A stretch of 43,625 nucleotides of DNA from JAAFIP01 sp963775085 (GTDB taxonomy: Bacteria > Pseudomonadota > Gammaproteobacteria > Burkholderiales > Burkholderiaceae_C). Shown one piece after another: positions 26,214 to 33,684 of the stretch (position 1 is its first letter; every line of letters begins with the position of its first letter). The stretch lies in NCBI GenBank assembly GCA_963775085.1, contig CAVZHO010000021.1:1-43625 (forward strand). The letters run 5' to 3'. The position numbers were made by a program, and so were the translations under genes. Below the pieces are notes generated by a model, which saw nothing but the letters and a program-made list of their open reading frames with translations, was not told the origin of the DNA and made no database searches.

Positions 26214-26968
26214 CAGGGCTTACCTCCTGGCTCCCGCCCGGCACGGTCCCAACTGGCGGCTGCGCGCAGCAAACGCTCCAGATCACGCTTGGCTTGAACG
26301 GGGTCGATCTGGGCTGGAAAACGCATCATCCAGTTGCCTGCCGGGTCCACCAGGTACAAATGGTCTTGCAGTTGCTGTCCCGCTGCGGGTATCAGCCATT
26401 GGGCGACCACGGAAGCATTGACGCGCAGGGCATAGGCATCGACCGCCGTAGCATTGACCTGAGGCAGCAATGCGGGAGCGAGGGGGGCATCATCGGTGAT
26501 CAACCAAATGCGATCCACGCGGTCTTTCTCGCGGCCCAAGCTCTCGCGCAGCTGGCGCTGCAAATACAGCTGCTTTTCGCAAGCCGCATCACAAGCTGCG
26601 CCCGCCACGCTGATGAGCAACCATTGCCCTTTGAGGGCGCGCAAACTCGTTGCCACGCCATCGGGCGAGAGGGCCAGGGCATCGGGCAAGCTGCGCATGG
26701 GGTTGATCAGCTCGCCATAATTGCGCCGCCCTTCGGGGCGCACCACATAAAAGGTGAAGTACGAAGCAATCACCGGTGCAGCGCACATCAGCATCACGAT
26801 CAGCATCTTCCAGCGGCCCGACAGCTTGCGCTGCTGTGCCTGCGCGCCGGGCACCGGCAAGGCGTGCACCGTCATCGTCAAAGGTGCAGCTCCGTGGACC
26901 GCATCCAAAACGGGGTGTGCCACATCAAGCGGTGCGGCGGCGGGGGGCGAGGAATTGAAACCAGACAT
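26213..26968 (-). CDS. SCO-like membrane-anchored thioredoxin-fold protein of the cox cluster
   Basis: 251 aa, no well-characterised name. About 50 polar residues precede one transmembrane helix (MLIVMLMCAAPVIASYFTFY, about residues 55-74). The periplasmic domain reads like a SCO/thioredoxin fold: WLLISVAGAACDAACEKQLY has a CxxxC (CDAAC) at the place where Sco1 binds copper, and DHLYLVDPAGNWMMRFP mirrors Sco1's C-terminal strand but with no obvious copper-ligand His at the Sco1 position. It sits between SURF1 and ctaA, so a role in oxidase assembly or thiol reduction of CuA is likely. The ATG at 26968 overlaps SURF1 by 44 bp. Confidence 0.8.
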   Translation of the reverse strand: MSGFNSSPPAAAPLDVAHPVLDAVHGAAPLTMTVHALPVPGAQAQQRKLSGRWKMLIVMLMCAAPVIASYFTFYVVRPEGRRNYGELINPMRSLPDALALSPDGVATSLRALKGQWLLISVAGAACDAACEKQLYLQRQLRESLGREKDRVDRIWLITDDAPLAPALLPQVNATAVDAYALRVNASVVAQWLIPAAGQQLQDHLYLVDPAGNWMMRFPAQIDPVQAKRDLERLLRAAASWDRAGREPGGKP

Positions 26969-27758
26969 ACAGAACCATTATCAGGGCGCACAAGGCAAAC
27001 CATTGGAAAGCGTAACCATAGTGTTTGGCTACGCCAGAATCGACTACGGGCCAGTCACGCAGCAAACCGTCAGCAACATCCGCACCATCAGGCGATGCCG
27101 TTTGCAGCACAGCAACAGGTAGCCACTGAGACTGCTGCCCCAAGTCTAGCGTGGGTAGATTTTGCCAAATGCGCGATACCCTTGTCTGCAAGGGTGCACT
27201 AGCGGGTGCACTGGCGGGTTCGCCCAACGCATACACCTGCGATACCGCCTCGACCACCCTGCCCTGCACCGAAATGAAGCCTGTTGCGGTAGGTACATCG
27301 GGCAATCGGCTGCGGTCTTGCGGATTGCGTGGCACCCAGCCGCGCTGCACCCACAATACGTGAGGCTCAGACTCCAATTGCAACGGGGTAACCACAAAAA
27401 AACCTGGCCGCCCGGCCATGTAGCGGTTGTCTAAAAACACGGTGTGCGCGGCCAGCCAAGTGCCGCGCAGTTGCACGCGCCGGTGGATCAACGATTGCAC
27501 GTTGGTTTTATCAGACCCATCATTTGCTCTGTTTTTAGGAGCTGCTTGCGCCATATCTGTAATGGCTGGAAGCTTATTTCTCTCTTCAATCTGGGTGGCC
27601 ATATCCTCTTTGGCGCTGGCACGGCGCAACTGCCAAACCCCCAGCGATGCCGTAGCAGCTACAGCCATACCCGTGATAACAACCAGCAGCCAGCCTGCGC
27701 CTGCATTGCGTGCATGGACAGGCAGGGCCTCGGGATTAGGCTTGATGGGTGGATTCAC
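26925..27758 (-). CDS. SURF1 family cytochrome oxidase assembly protein
   Basis: About 277 aa. The SURF1 topology is two transmembrane helices, near the N-terminus (GWLLVVITGMAVAATASLGV) and the C-terminus (GYAFQWFALCALIMVLYVWF), around a periplasmic domain. Family motifs are LGVWQLRRASAKE, GTWLAAHTVFLDNR, GFFVVTPLQL, VLWVQRGWVPRN and AKHYGYAFQWFALC. SURF1 helps insert heme a. I chose the GTG at 27758: the frame is open further upstream but would overlap the divergent gene at 27774. An unusual linker (about NKLPAITDMAQAAPKNRAN) coincides with a repeat copy. Confidence 0.92.
   Translation of the reverse strand: MNPPIKPNPEALPVHARNAGAGWLLVVITGMAVAATASLGVWQLRRASAKEDMATQIEERNKLPAITDMAQAAPKNRANDGSDKTNVQSLIHRRVQLRGTWLAAHTVFLDNRYMAGRPGFFVVTPLQLESEPHVLWVQRGWVPRNPQDRSRLPDVPTATGFISVQGRVVEAVSQVYALGEPASAPASAPLQTRVSRIWQNLPTLDLGQQSQWLPVAVLQTASPDGADVADGLLRDWPVVDSGVAKHYGYAFQWFALCALIMVLYVWFQFLAPRRRTA
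27525..27580 (+). repeat. dispersed repeat, copy inside SURF1 (antisense to it)
   Basis: Core TTTTAGGAGCTGCTTGC, then GCCAT-atctgta-ATGGC (five perfect pairs, a different sequence from other copies, so compensatory), then a TGGAAGCTTATTT tail. Encodes a polar insertion in SURF1. Confidence 0.75.
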
Positions 27759-27773
27759 GGGATAATCACCCCC

Positions 27774-28040
27774 ATGCAATTTCTCATCGCTCTGGCTTTT
27801 ATAGCCATCATCGCCAGCCTGGCTGCGGCTCTGTTTTTCATGTTGCGCGGAGGTAAACAGCCCGAAGGCGAGCCCGGGCAAAACACGAGCGCCGACCAGA
27901 CAGACGCAGCCCAGCGCAACAAACGCATGGCACGTGCGCTATCGGTGCGGGTGGGCGTGTCGGTGGTGCTGTTCATCTGCGTGCTGTCGGCCTGGAAGCT
28001 GGGCTACATCCATCCCACCGGCATCCCTGCCGGAAAATAA
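27774..28040 (+). CDS. twin transmembrane protein, DUF2909 family
   Basis: 88 aa. Two hydrophobic helices (LIALAFIAIIASLAAALFFM and VGVSVVLFICVLSAWKLG) flank a polar loop rich in Gly, Gln and Asp. DUF2909 proteins recur in betaproteobacterial cytochrome oxidase clusters, on the strand opposite to the cox genes, as here. Function unknown; an assembly or stability role is guilt by association. Its ATG is only 15 bp from the divergent SURF1 start, so its promoter must lie inside SURF1. Confidence 0.85.
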   Translation: MQFLIALAFIAIIASLAAALFFMLRGGKQPEGEPGQNTSADQTDAAQRNKRMARALSVRVGVSVVLFICVLSAWKLGYIHPTGIPAGK

Positions 28041-28063
28041 AAAAGCCGCTAAGCGGCTTTTTT
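28040..28063. terminator. bidirectional intrinsic terminator
   Basis: AAAAAGCCGCT-AAGCGGCTTTTTT: a perfect stem with A-runs on the left and T-runs on the right, so it can work on both strands. It ends the DUF2909 gene on the plus strand and the coxC-containing transcript on the minus strand. It therefore separates the oxidase subunit operon from the SURF1-sco1 operon. Confidence 0.88.
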
Positions 28064-28083
28064 GCGGTGCGATGCATGGTGCT

Positions 28084-28965
28084 TTAGAGCCAGTACACCA
28101 AAATGTACAGGCCCAGCCACACTACGTCCACAAAGTGCCAGTACCAGGCCGCACCTTCAAATCCAAAATGCTTTTCTGGGGTGAAGTGGCCCTTCTGCAA
28201 GCGCAGGGTAATAAACAGCAGCATCAGCATGCCTACAAACACATGGAAGCCGTGAAAGCCGGTCAGCATGAAGAAGGTGGAGCCAAAAATGCCCGAGGTG
28301 AGTTTGAGGTTCAAGTCGGTGTAGGCATGGTAGTACTCGTAGCCCTGCACCAGCAGGAAGACAATTCCCAAGAGCACTGTCATCCACATAAAAGCGATTG
28401 TTTTGCCACGGTTACCCGCGATCAACGCATGGTGGGCAATGGTGATGGTGACACCAGAGGACAGCAGCAAGGCTGTGTTTATCGTTGGCAGAGGCCAGGG
28501 ACCCATCGTAGTAAAAGGCTCAATCGTGCCCGCAGGCGACGTCGTCGCACCGGCAACCACGCTAGGCCACACGCCTTTGAAGTCGGGCCACAGCAGCGCG
28601 TTCTCCAGGCTGCCCAGCTCGGGTACCGAGTGCATGCGGGCGAACCACAGGGCGGCAAAAAAAGCGCCAAAGAACATCACTTCCGAGAAGATAAACCAGC
28701 TCATGCTCCAGCGGAACGACAGATCAACCTTGTGTCCATACAAACCGCCTTGACTCTCAGCGATGGCTTGCTTGAACCAGAAAAACAAGGTGCCCAGCCA
28801 GATGGCCATGCCCAGGGCGAGCGAATATGCACCCCAGCCCGAACCATTGATCCAAAAGCCAGCGCCCAGGATCACGAAGAACAAGCCAATTGAGGCGCTG
28901 ACCGGGAAACCCGAAGGCGCTGGGACAAAGTAATACGGCGTGGTGCCCGGTGCGACTGAACTCAT
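28084..28965 (-). CDS. ctaE: cytochrome c oxidase subunit III
   Basis: 293 aa, seven-helix membrane protein (also called CoxC). Typical segments are FRWSMSWFIFSEVMFFGAFF, TTINTALLLSSGVTITIAHHAL-type helices, and the C-terminal HGFHVFVGMLMLLFITLRLQ and GFEGAAWYWHFVDVVWLGLY. It has the conserved Glu and His residues of the family. A TAGGAG ribosome binding site precedes the ATG at 28965. It is the last gene of the structural cox transcript before the terminator at 28040. Confidence 0.97.
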   Translation of the reverse strand: MSSVAPGTTPYYFVPAPSGFPVSASIGLFFVILGAGFWINGSGWGAYSLALGMAIWLGTLFFWFKQAIAESQGGLYGHKVDLSFRWSMSWFIFSEVMFFGAFFAALWFARMHSVPELGSLENALLWPDFKGVWPSVVAGATTSPAGTIEPFTTMGPWPLPTINTALLLSSGVTITIAHHALIAGNRGKTIAFMWMTVLLGIVFLLVQGYEYYHAYTDLNLKLTSGIFGSTFFMLTGFHGFHVFVGMLMLLFITLRLQKGHFTPEKHFGFEGAAWYWHFVDVVWLGLYILVYWL

Positions 28966-29032
28966 GTGAATTGACTCCTACTCTCAATCATTTTAAAAAC
29001 TGTTTTGCGTCTGGGTGTGGTGCGCCAAGCAT

Positions 29033-29230
29033 TTACTTAGCCGCCACCACCGCCCATCGCACGAAAAATATCAAAGCAACTACCAACAAACCTGCCCCGG
29101 CCAGCCCCACCACCATCAGGTGCACCGGGTTGATCTTTTGCGTTTCCACATCGAACTCTTTGCCGCTGCGCAGACCCACAAAGGACCAAGCTACGGTTTT
29201 GATGGTGCGAAGCCAATTGCCACTGCTCAT
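29033..29230 (-). CDS. DUF2970 small membrane protein
   Basis: 65 aa. The N-terminal part (WLRTIKTVAWSFVGLRSG) is followed by one transmembrane helix (MVVGLAGAGLLVVALIFF). DUF2970 proteins occur in betaproteobacterial cox clusters between ctaG and coxC, exactly as here. Function unknown. Its ATG overlaps the ctaG stop by 4 bp (ATGA), so the two are translationally coupled. Confidence 0.9.
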   Translation of the reverse strand: MSSGNWLRTIKTVAWSFVGLRSGKEFDVETQKINPVHLMVVGLAGAGLLVVALIFFVRWAVVAAK

Positions 29231-29859
29231 ACCGGAGCCTTGACGGGGGCAGCTAGCCCCTGGGGTGCCAATACGGGCGGCAACGCGGCCGCCGTGGTGG
29301 ACGCAGGCGCGGGCGGCGTTTTGCCGCCCACTTCAAAGAAGGTGTACGACAGGGTAATCGTCGTCACGTCTTTAGACAGCTTGGGGTCGATGATGAAGGC
29401 CACGGGCCAGGATTTTTTCTCGCCCGGCTCCAGCGTGTACTGGTTAAAGCAAAAACACTCCAGCTTGTTAAAGTGGGCTGAGGCTTGCTTGGGCGCGTAG
29501 CTGGGAATCGCCTGCGCGGCCATGCGGCGGTTTTGGGTATTTTGAAACTCGTACATCACCGTCGCCAGCTCGCCAGGGTGCACCTGGATAGAGCGCTGGG
29601 CGGGTTTGAAGTCCCAGGGGCCGCGCGCATTGGCGTCAAACTCAATCGTGATCGTACGGCTTAAATCGATCTGGGTGTTGGCCAGCGACTTGGCTTTGGC
29701 ACCTGTGATATCACGTTCACCCAGCGCCAAAATGTTGATGCCGGTCATCTTGCAAATGGCCTTGTAGATCGGCACCAGGGCATAGCCAAAAGCGAACATG
29801 CCCAGCGTGACGATGGCCAGCTTGCCCACCATCTTGATGTTGTCGTTTTTGAATGCCAT
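29227..29859 (-). CDS. ctaG: cytochrome c oxidase assembly protein CtaG/Cox11
   Basis: 210 aa. A copper chaperone for the CuB site of subunit I. There is a single N-terminal transmembrane helix (LAIVTLGMFAFGYALVPIY), then a beta-sandwich with the copper motif ECFCF near residue 133 and the surrounding FNKLECFCFNQYTLEPGEK. I chose the ATG at 29859 (MAFKNDNIKMVGK); the longer open frame upstream would overlap the small assembly gene. Confidence 0.95.
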   Translation of the reverse strand: MAFKNDNIKMVGKLAIVTLGMFAFGYALVPIYKAICKMTGINILALGERDITGAKAKSLANTQIDLSRTITIEFDANARGPWDFKPAQRSIQVHPGELATVMYEFQNTQNRRMAAQAIPSYAPKQASAHFNKLECFCFNQYTLEPGEKKSWPVAFIIDPKLSKDVTTITLSYTFFEVGGKTPPAPASTTAAALPPVLAPQGLAAPVKAPV

Positions 29860-29875
29860 GGCGTTACTGATCGGT

Positions 29876-30094
29876 TTACTTTGCCGGAGCCGCTGCAGCA
29901 GGAGCCGGAGCGGGCATGGGTGTCGCGACCGTGCTGTTGATAGCTGCCGCTGCACTGCCCGCCATGCGGGCGGGCGGTTTGGCCGCGCCAAAGAACATCA
30001 AGCGCACCATAAAGCCGACAAAGAAAATCAACGCGATGGAGCCGAGAATCAGCCCCAAGCGCAGGTTGTTTTTCTTTTGTTCAGGCGTGAGCAT
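29876..30094 (-). CDS. cytochrome oxidase small assembly protein
   Basis: 72 aa. It starts MLTPEQKKNNLRLGLILGSI, with one transmembrane helix (LILGSIALIFFVGFMVRLMF) and an Ala/Pro-rich tail. Small proteins starting TPEQ(K)KxNxRLG are found between ctaD and ctaG in Burkholderiales and are annotated as small assembly proteins on position alone. It begins 12 bp after ctaD. The function is not established. Confidence 0.85.
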   Translation of the reverse strand: MLTPEQKKNNLRLGLILGSIALIFFVGFMVRLMFFGAAKPPARMAGSAAAAINSTVATPMPAPAPAAAAPAK

Positions 30095-30106
30095 GTGGTG
30101 GCCTTT

Positions 30107-31753
30107 TTAGTGCGCCAGAATCTTGGTGGCATCGCGGTTAAGCTTGGGCGGAGTCTCAAAAGTGTGGAACGGCGCGGGTGACGGCACTTCCCACTCCAAT
30201 CCTTCTGCGCCTTTGCCATCCGGGTCTTGCCAGGGGTTTTGCTTGGCGGGCTCGCCCTTGCCCATCATGGTGGGCAGGATGATAAAGAAGAAGAAGTAAA
30301 CCTGCGTCAAGCCAAACCCGAACGCACCAACGGTAGCAATCGCATTGAAATCAGCAAACTGCATTGGGTAGTCGGCGTAGCGGCGTGGCATGCCCGCCAG
30401 ACCCAGGAAGTGCATCGGGAAGAAGGTGACGTTGAAGAAAATCAGCGAGGCCCAAAAATGGATCTTGCCGCGCGCTTCGTTGTACATCACGCCCGTCCAC
30501 TTGGGCGACCAGTAGTAGTAGCCGGCAAACAGCGCATAGAGCGAGCCCGCCACCAGCACATAGTGGAAGTGCGCCACCACGTAGTAGGTGTCTTGCACCT
30601 GGGTGTCGATTGGCGCCACCGACAGGATCAAGCCAGTGAAACCACCCATGGTGAACACGAAAATGAAGCCCACAGCAAACAGCATGGGAGTTTCAAAGGT
30701 CATCTCGCCCTTCCACATGGTGGCGATCCAGTTGAAGATTTTCACGCCGGTAGGCACGGCAATCAGCATGGTGGCGTACATGAAGAACAGCTGACCGGTC
30801 ACTGGCATGCCTGTGGTGAACATGTGGTGCGCCCACACGATGAAGGACAAGATGGCAATGGAAGACGTAGCGTAAACCATGGAGGCATAGCCAAACAGCT
30901 TCTTGCGGGCAAAGGCCGGGATGATCTGGCTGACGATACCGAAGGCCGGCAAGATCATGATGTACACCTCAGGGTGGCCGAAGAACCAGAAGATGTGCTG
31001 GAACATCACTGGGTCGCCGCCGCCTGCGGGGTTAAAGAAGCTGGTGCCGAAGTGGCGGTCGGTCAGCGTCATGGTGATCGCGCCGGCGAGCACGGGCATC
31101 ACGGCGATCAGCAGGTAAGCGGTGATGAGCCAGGTCCAGCAAAACATCGGCATTTTCATCAAGGTCATGCCGGGGGCGCGCATGTTCAGGATGGTGACGA
31201 TGATGTTGATCGAGCCCATGATGGAGCTGGCACCCAGGATGTGCAGGGCAAAAATGCCGCTGTCCATGCCGGGGCCCATTTGCAGGGACAGGGGTGCATA
31301 CAGCGTCCAGCCACCTGCAGGTGCGCCGCCGGGCAGGAAGAAGCTGCTGACCACCATCAAGGCCGCTGGAATCATCAGCCAGAAGCTGAAGTTGTTCATG
31401 CGCGCAAAGGCCATGTCGGCTGCACCGATTTGCAGTGGGATCATCCAGTTGGCAAAGCCCACAAAGGCCGGCATGATGGCACCAAACACCATGATGATGC
31501 CGTGCATGGTGGTGAACTGGTTGAACAGCTCAGGATTGATCAATTGCAAACCGGGCTGAAACAGCTCGGCGCGAATGGCCAGCGCCAGCACGCCGCCGAT
31601 CATCAGCATGGCAAAGGCAAACAGCAGGTACAGGGTACCGATGTCTTTGTGGTTGGTGGCATAGACCCAGCGCTTCCACCCCGTGGGGGCGTGATCGTGG
31701 TGGTCATCGTGTGCGTGCTCTGCGTGGCCGTGGTTGTCTAGTACTGCGCTCAT
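30107..31753 (-). CDS. ctaD: cytochrome c oxidase subunit I
   Basis: 548 aa, 12 transmembrane helices. The catalytic subunit of the aa3-type oxidase. Key segments are TMHGIIMVFGAIMPAFVGF (heme a ligand His), FWFFGHPEVYIMILPAFGI (Cu-B His and cross-linked Tyr, with the K-path region), WAHHMFTTGM (two CuB His residues) and YYVVAHFHYVLV (heme a3 and heme a His pair). An AGGAC ribosome binding site precedes the ATG. It follows coxB after 42 bp. Confidence 0.98.
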   Translation of the reverse strand: MSAVLDNHGHAEHAHDDHHDHAPTGWKRWVYATNHKDIGTLYLLFAFAMLMIGGVLALAIRAELFQPGLQLINPELFNQFTTMHGIIMVFGAIMPAFVGFANWMIPLQIGAADMAFARMNNFSFWLMIPAALMVVSSFFLPGGAPAGGWTLYAPLSLQMGPGMDSGIFALHILGASSIMGSINIIVTILNMRAPGMTLMKMPMFCWTWLITAYLLIAVMPVLAGAITMTLTDRHFGTSFFNPAGGGDPVMFQHIFWFFGHPEVYIMILPAFGIVSQIIPAFARKKLFGYASMVYATSSIAILSFIVWAHHMFTTGMPVTGQLFFMYATMLIAVPTGVKIFNWIATMWKGEMTFETPMLFAVGFIFVFTMGGFTGLILSVAPIDTQVQDTYYVVAHFHYVLVAGSLYALFAGYYYWSPKWTGVMYNEARGKIHFWASLIFFNVTFFPMHFLGLAGMPRRYADYPMQFADFNAIATVGAFGFGLTQVYFFFFIILPTMMGKGEPAKQNPWQDPDGKGAEGLEWEVPSPAPFHTFETPPKLNRDATKILAH

Positions 31754-31795
31754 AGTGTGTTGTCCTGCTTGATCTTTAAAGAGACGAAGGTATGT

Positions 31796-33001
31796 TTATT
31801 TGCGTGCAGACTTGATGTCGGCGGGTTGCACGATTTGACCGGTCTTGTTAGACCAGTTGTTCTTGGTGTAGGTAATCACCGCTGCAATTTCTGTGTCGGA
31901 GAGCTGCTTCCAGGCAGGCATCGCGCCGTTGTTTTGGCCGTTGAGCAAAATGGCAATCTGTTTGCTCTTATCGGCATCCAGCACGACCGCTGCGCCATCA
32001 ATAGCTTTGATCGGGCCAGCGCCCTTGCCCGTGGCTTGGTGGCAGGCTGCGCAGTTCGCGGCGTAGACTTTTTCACCGCGCTTGCTGATGTCGTCCAGTG
32101 TCCACACTTTGCTTGGATCATCGGCTTTGGCGGCGAGTTTCTTCCTCTCGGCATCAACCCATTTGGAGTAATCCTCGCTGCTCACCACTTTGACATGAAT
32201 GGGCATGTAGGCGTGCTCTTTGCCGCACAGCTCCTGGCACTGACCGTGGTAGTCGCCAATTTTCTCGGCACGAAACCAGGTGTCGCGCACAAAGCCAGGA
32301 ATCGCGTCTTGCTTGATCCCGAACGACGGCACAGCAAAAGCATGAATCACGTCGTTCGCCGTGGTGATGATGCGGATTTTCTTGTCGACAGGCACCACCA
32401 TCGGGTTGTCCACCTTGAACAAATAGTCGTCAGGCACCGCGGTGCCTTTGGGCAAGCCGCTGTTGGAGAGTTCACGGTGGGTGTTGTCTAGCGTCGAGAT
32501 AAAGCCAATGCCCTCGCCCTCGCCCTTGATGTAATCGTAGCCCCATTTCCACTGGTAGCCCGTGGCTTTGATCGTCAAATCCGCATTGGTACTGTCTTTT
32601 TGGGCCACCAGCACCTTGGTAGCTGGCAAGGCCATGCCGATCACAATCAGAAAGGGAACGATCGTCCAGCCGATCTCCACCCATAGCGGCTCGGCCAGCT
32701 CCTGCGCCTTGTGGCCAACGGATTTACGGTGCTTCCAGATGGAGTAAAACATCACGCCAAAGACGAGCAAAAAGATGACGATACAGATGATCATCATGAA
32801 CCAGTGCAACCAATGCTGCTCGGCGGCGATCTTGGTCACAGGGGGTGGCAAATTCAGCTGCCAGCGGGCGGGGCCACCGGGCAGATCATTGATCGCAAAG
32901 GCTGCGCCGCTGAAAGCCATGCCGGTCACCAGACCCAAGTTTTGTAGCAGTTTTTTAAGCAGCATATGCAACGTGCTGGAGATGCTTTTCACCTTATTCA
33001 C
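31796..33001 (-). CDS. coxB: cytochrome c oxidase subunit II with fused cytochrome c domain
   Basis: 401 aa. An N-terminal signal sequence (GLVTGMAFSGAAFA), two transmembrane helices, then the CuA domain with CQELCGKEHAYM near residue 254 and the upstream AVPSFGIKQDAIPGF. A C-terminal cytochrome c domain of about 90 residues has heme motif CAACH near residue 317 and a distal Met in GAMPAW, so this is a caa3-like fusion. The GTG at 33001 has GAGG 10 nt upstream; the ATG at 32965 is the alternative start. Confidence 0.96.
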   Translation of the reverse strand: MNKVKSISSTLHMLLKKLLQNLGLVTGMAFSGAAFAINDLPGGPARWQLNLPPPVTKIAAEQHWLHWFMMIICIVIFLLVFGVMFYSIWKHRKSVGHKAQELAEPLWVEIGWTIVPFLIVIGMALPATKVLVAQKDSTNADLTIKATGYQWKWGYDYIKGEGEGIGFISTLDNTHRELSNSGLPKGTAVPDDYLFKVDNPMVVPVDKKIRIITTANDVIHAFAVPSFGIKQDAIPGFVRDTWFRAEKIGDYHGQCQELCGKEHAYMPIHVKVVSSEDYSKWVDAERKKLAAKADDPSKVWTLDDISKRGEKVYAANCAACHQATGKGAGPIKAIDGAAVVLDADKSKQIAILLNGQNNGAMPAWKQLSDTEIAAVITYTKNNWSNKTGQIVQPADIKSARK

Positions 33002-33073
33002 TTTTAGTTTGCCTCAAATCAACGTCAATAAAAATTCTTCAGCGATGCACTGCGGCCACCCACTCAGGTTGCC

Positions 33074-33550
33074 CTAAGCCGCCCGCAATGCCATGCGTAT
33101 CTCTTTGGCCAGCACCCAGCGCAACTCAGGGCGAATATGCCGCCCTATCTGTACGCTTTGACCCTGACCTGACAGCTCGATCAACGACCTGTCATCCCGA
33201 TGTGGCTCTACCCTGACCCATTCGCGGTTGAACTCGGCGCGCAACAGTTTGCCTGCGCTGGTTTGCTCGACCACCAACTGGTTTCCTTGCAAGACAATTC
33301 GCTCACCATCTGCCGCATGCCGGGCGTAGACCGCAAAGGCCACACCCACCATTACCAGCTCAACCCAGGCAAACGGCATGACCATCTTTGCGCCAAACAG
33401 CCAAAAGCCCCCGGCGATCCCCAATGAGACCGCGCACAGAGAGACATACAGCCAACCCATCTGCGCAGGCGTTACTGAACAGTTACGCAACAGCTTCCAA
33501 TGGATTTGCTGGTCAGTGACCGTAGCGAGTCGAAAACCAATATCTGGCAT
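33074..33550 (-). CDS. DUF2244 integral membrane protein
   Basis: 158 aa. An N-terminal segment (WKLLRNCSVTPAQMGWLY) precedes two transmembrane helices (VSLCAVSLGIAGGFWLFG and AWVELVMVGVAFAVYA). A soluble beta-rich C-terminal part ends LRWVLAKEIRMALR. DUF2244 genes are commonly upstream of coxB in alpha- and betaproteobacteria; the function is unknown. I chose the ATG at 33550; the ATG at 33577 is possible. It is on the same strand as the cox operon, 72 bp upstream of coxB. Confidence 0.85.
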   Translation of the reverse strand: MPDIGFRLATVTDQQIHWKLLRNCSVTPAQMGWLYVSLCAVSLGIAGGFWLFGAKMVMPFAWVELVMVGVAFAVYARHAADGERIVLQGNQLVVEQTSAGKLLRAEFNREWVRVEPHRDDRSLIELSGQGQSVQIGRHIRPELRWVLAKEIRMALRAA

Positions 33551-33651
33551 AGACAGCGTCAAAAGGCGTGGGAACATACCCAATAGTCTTGCAACTTCGT
33601 ATTGTAGCGCGGGTTGACCCTAGGTTCGTCCTTCAATACCCCTAACTTAGT

Positions 33652-33684
33652 GGGACCGGCCGTCATTTGCTCGTTGGCCGGCCC
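33652..33684. other. strong inverted repeat at the 3' end of the BioC-like gene
   Basis: GGGACCGGCC ... GGCCGGCCC, nine to ten pairs with one mismatch around a 14-nt loop, overlapping the gene's stop codon. There is no T-run, so it is at most a weak terminator; it may limit read-through toward the cox operon. Confidence 0.45.

Noticed and set aside
27934..28893. Open frame of about 319 codons antisense to coxC.
   Set aside because: It overlaps the DUF2909 gene and runs through coxC in antisense, with no ribosome binding site or recognisable family.
30227..31741. A long open frame antisense to ctaD (about 500 codons).
   Set aside because: It is a composition effect: it mirrors the whole of ctaD, has a low-complexity His/Gln/Gly-rich translation and no recognised motif.
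31985..32010. ATCAATAGCTTTGATC in coxB, similar to the repeat core.
   Set aside because: It encodes the conserved cytochrome c loop (IKAIDGAA) and lacks the rest of the repeat.
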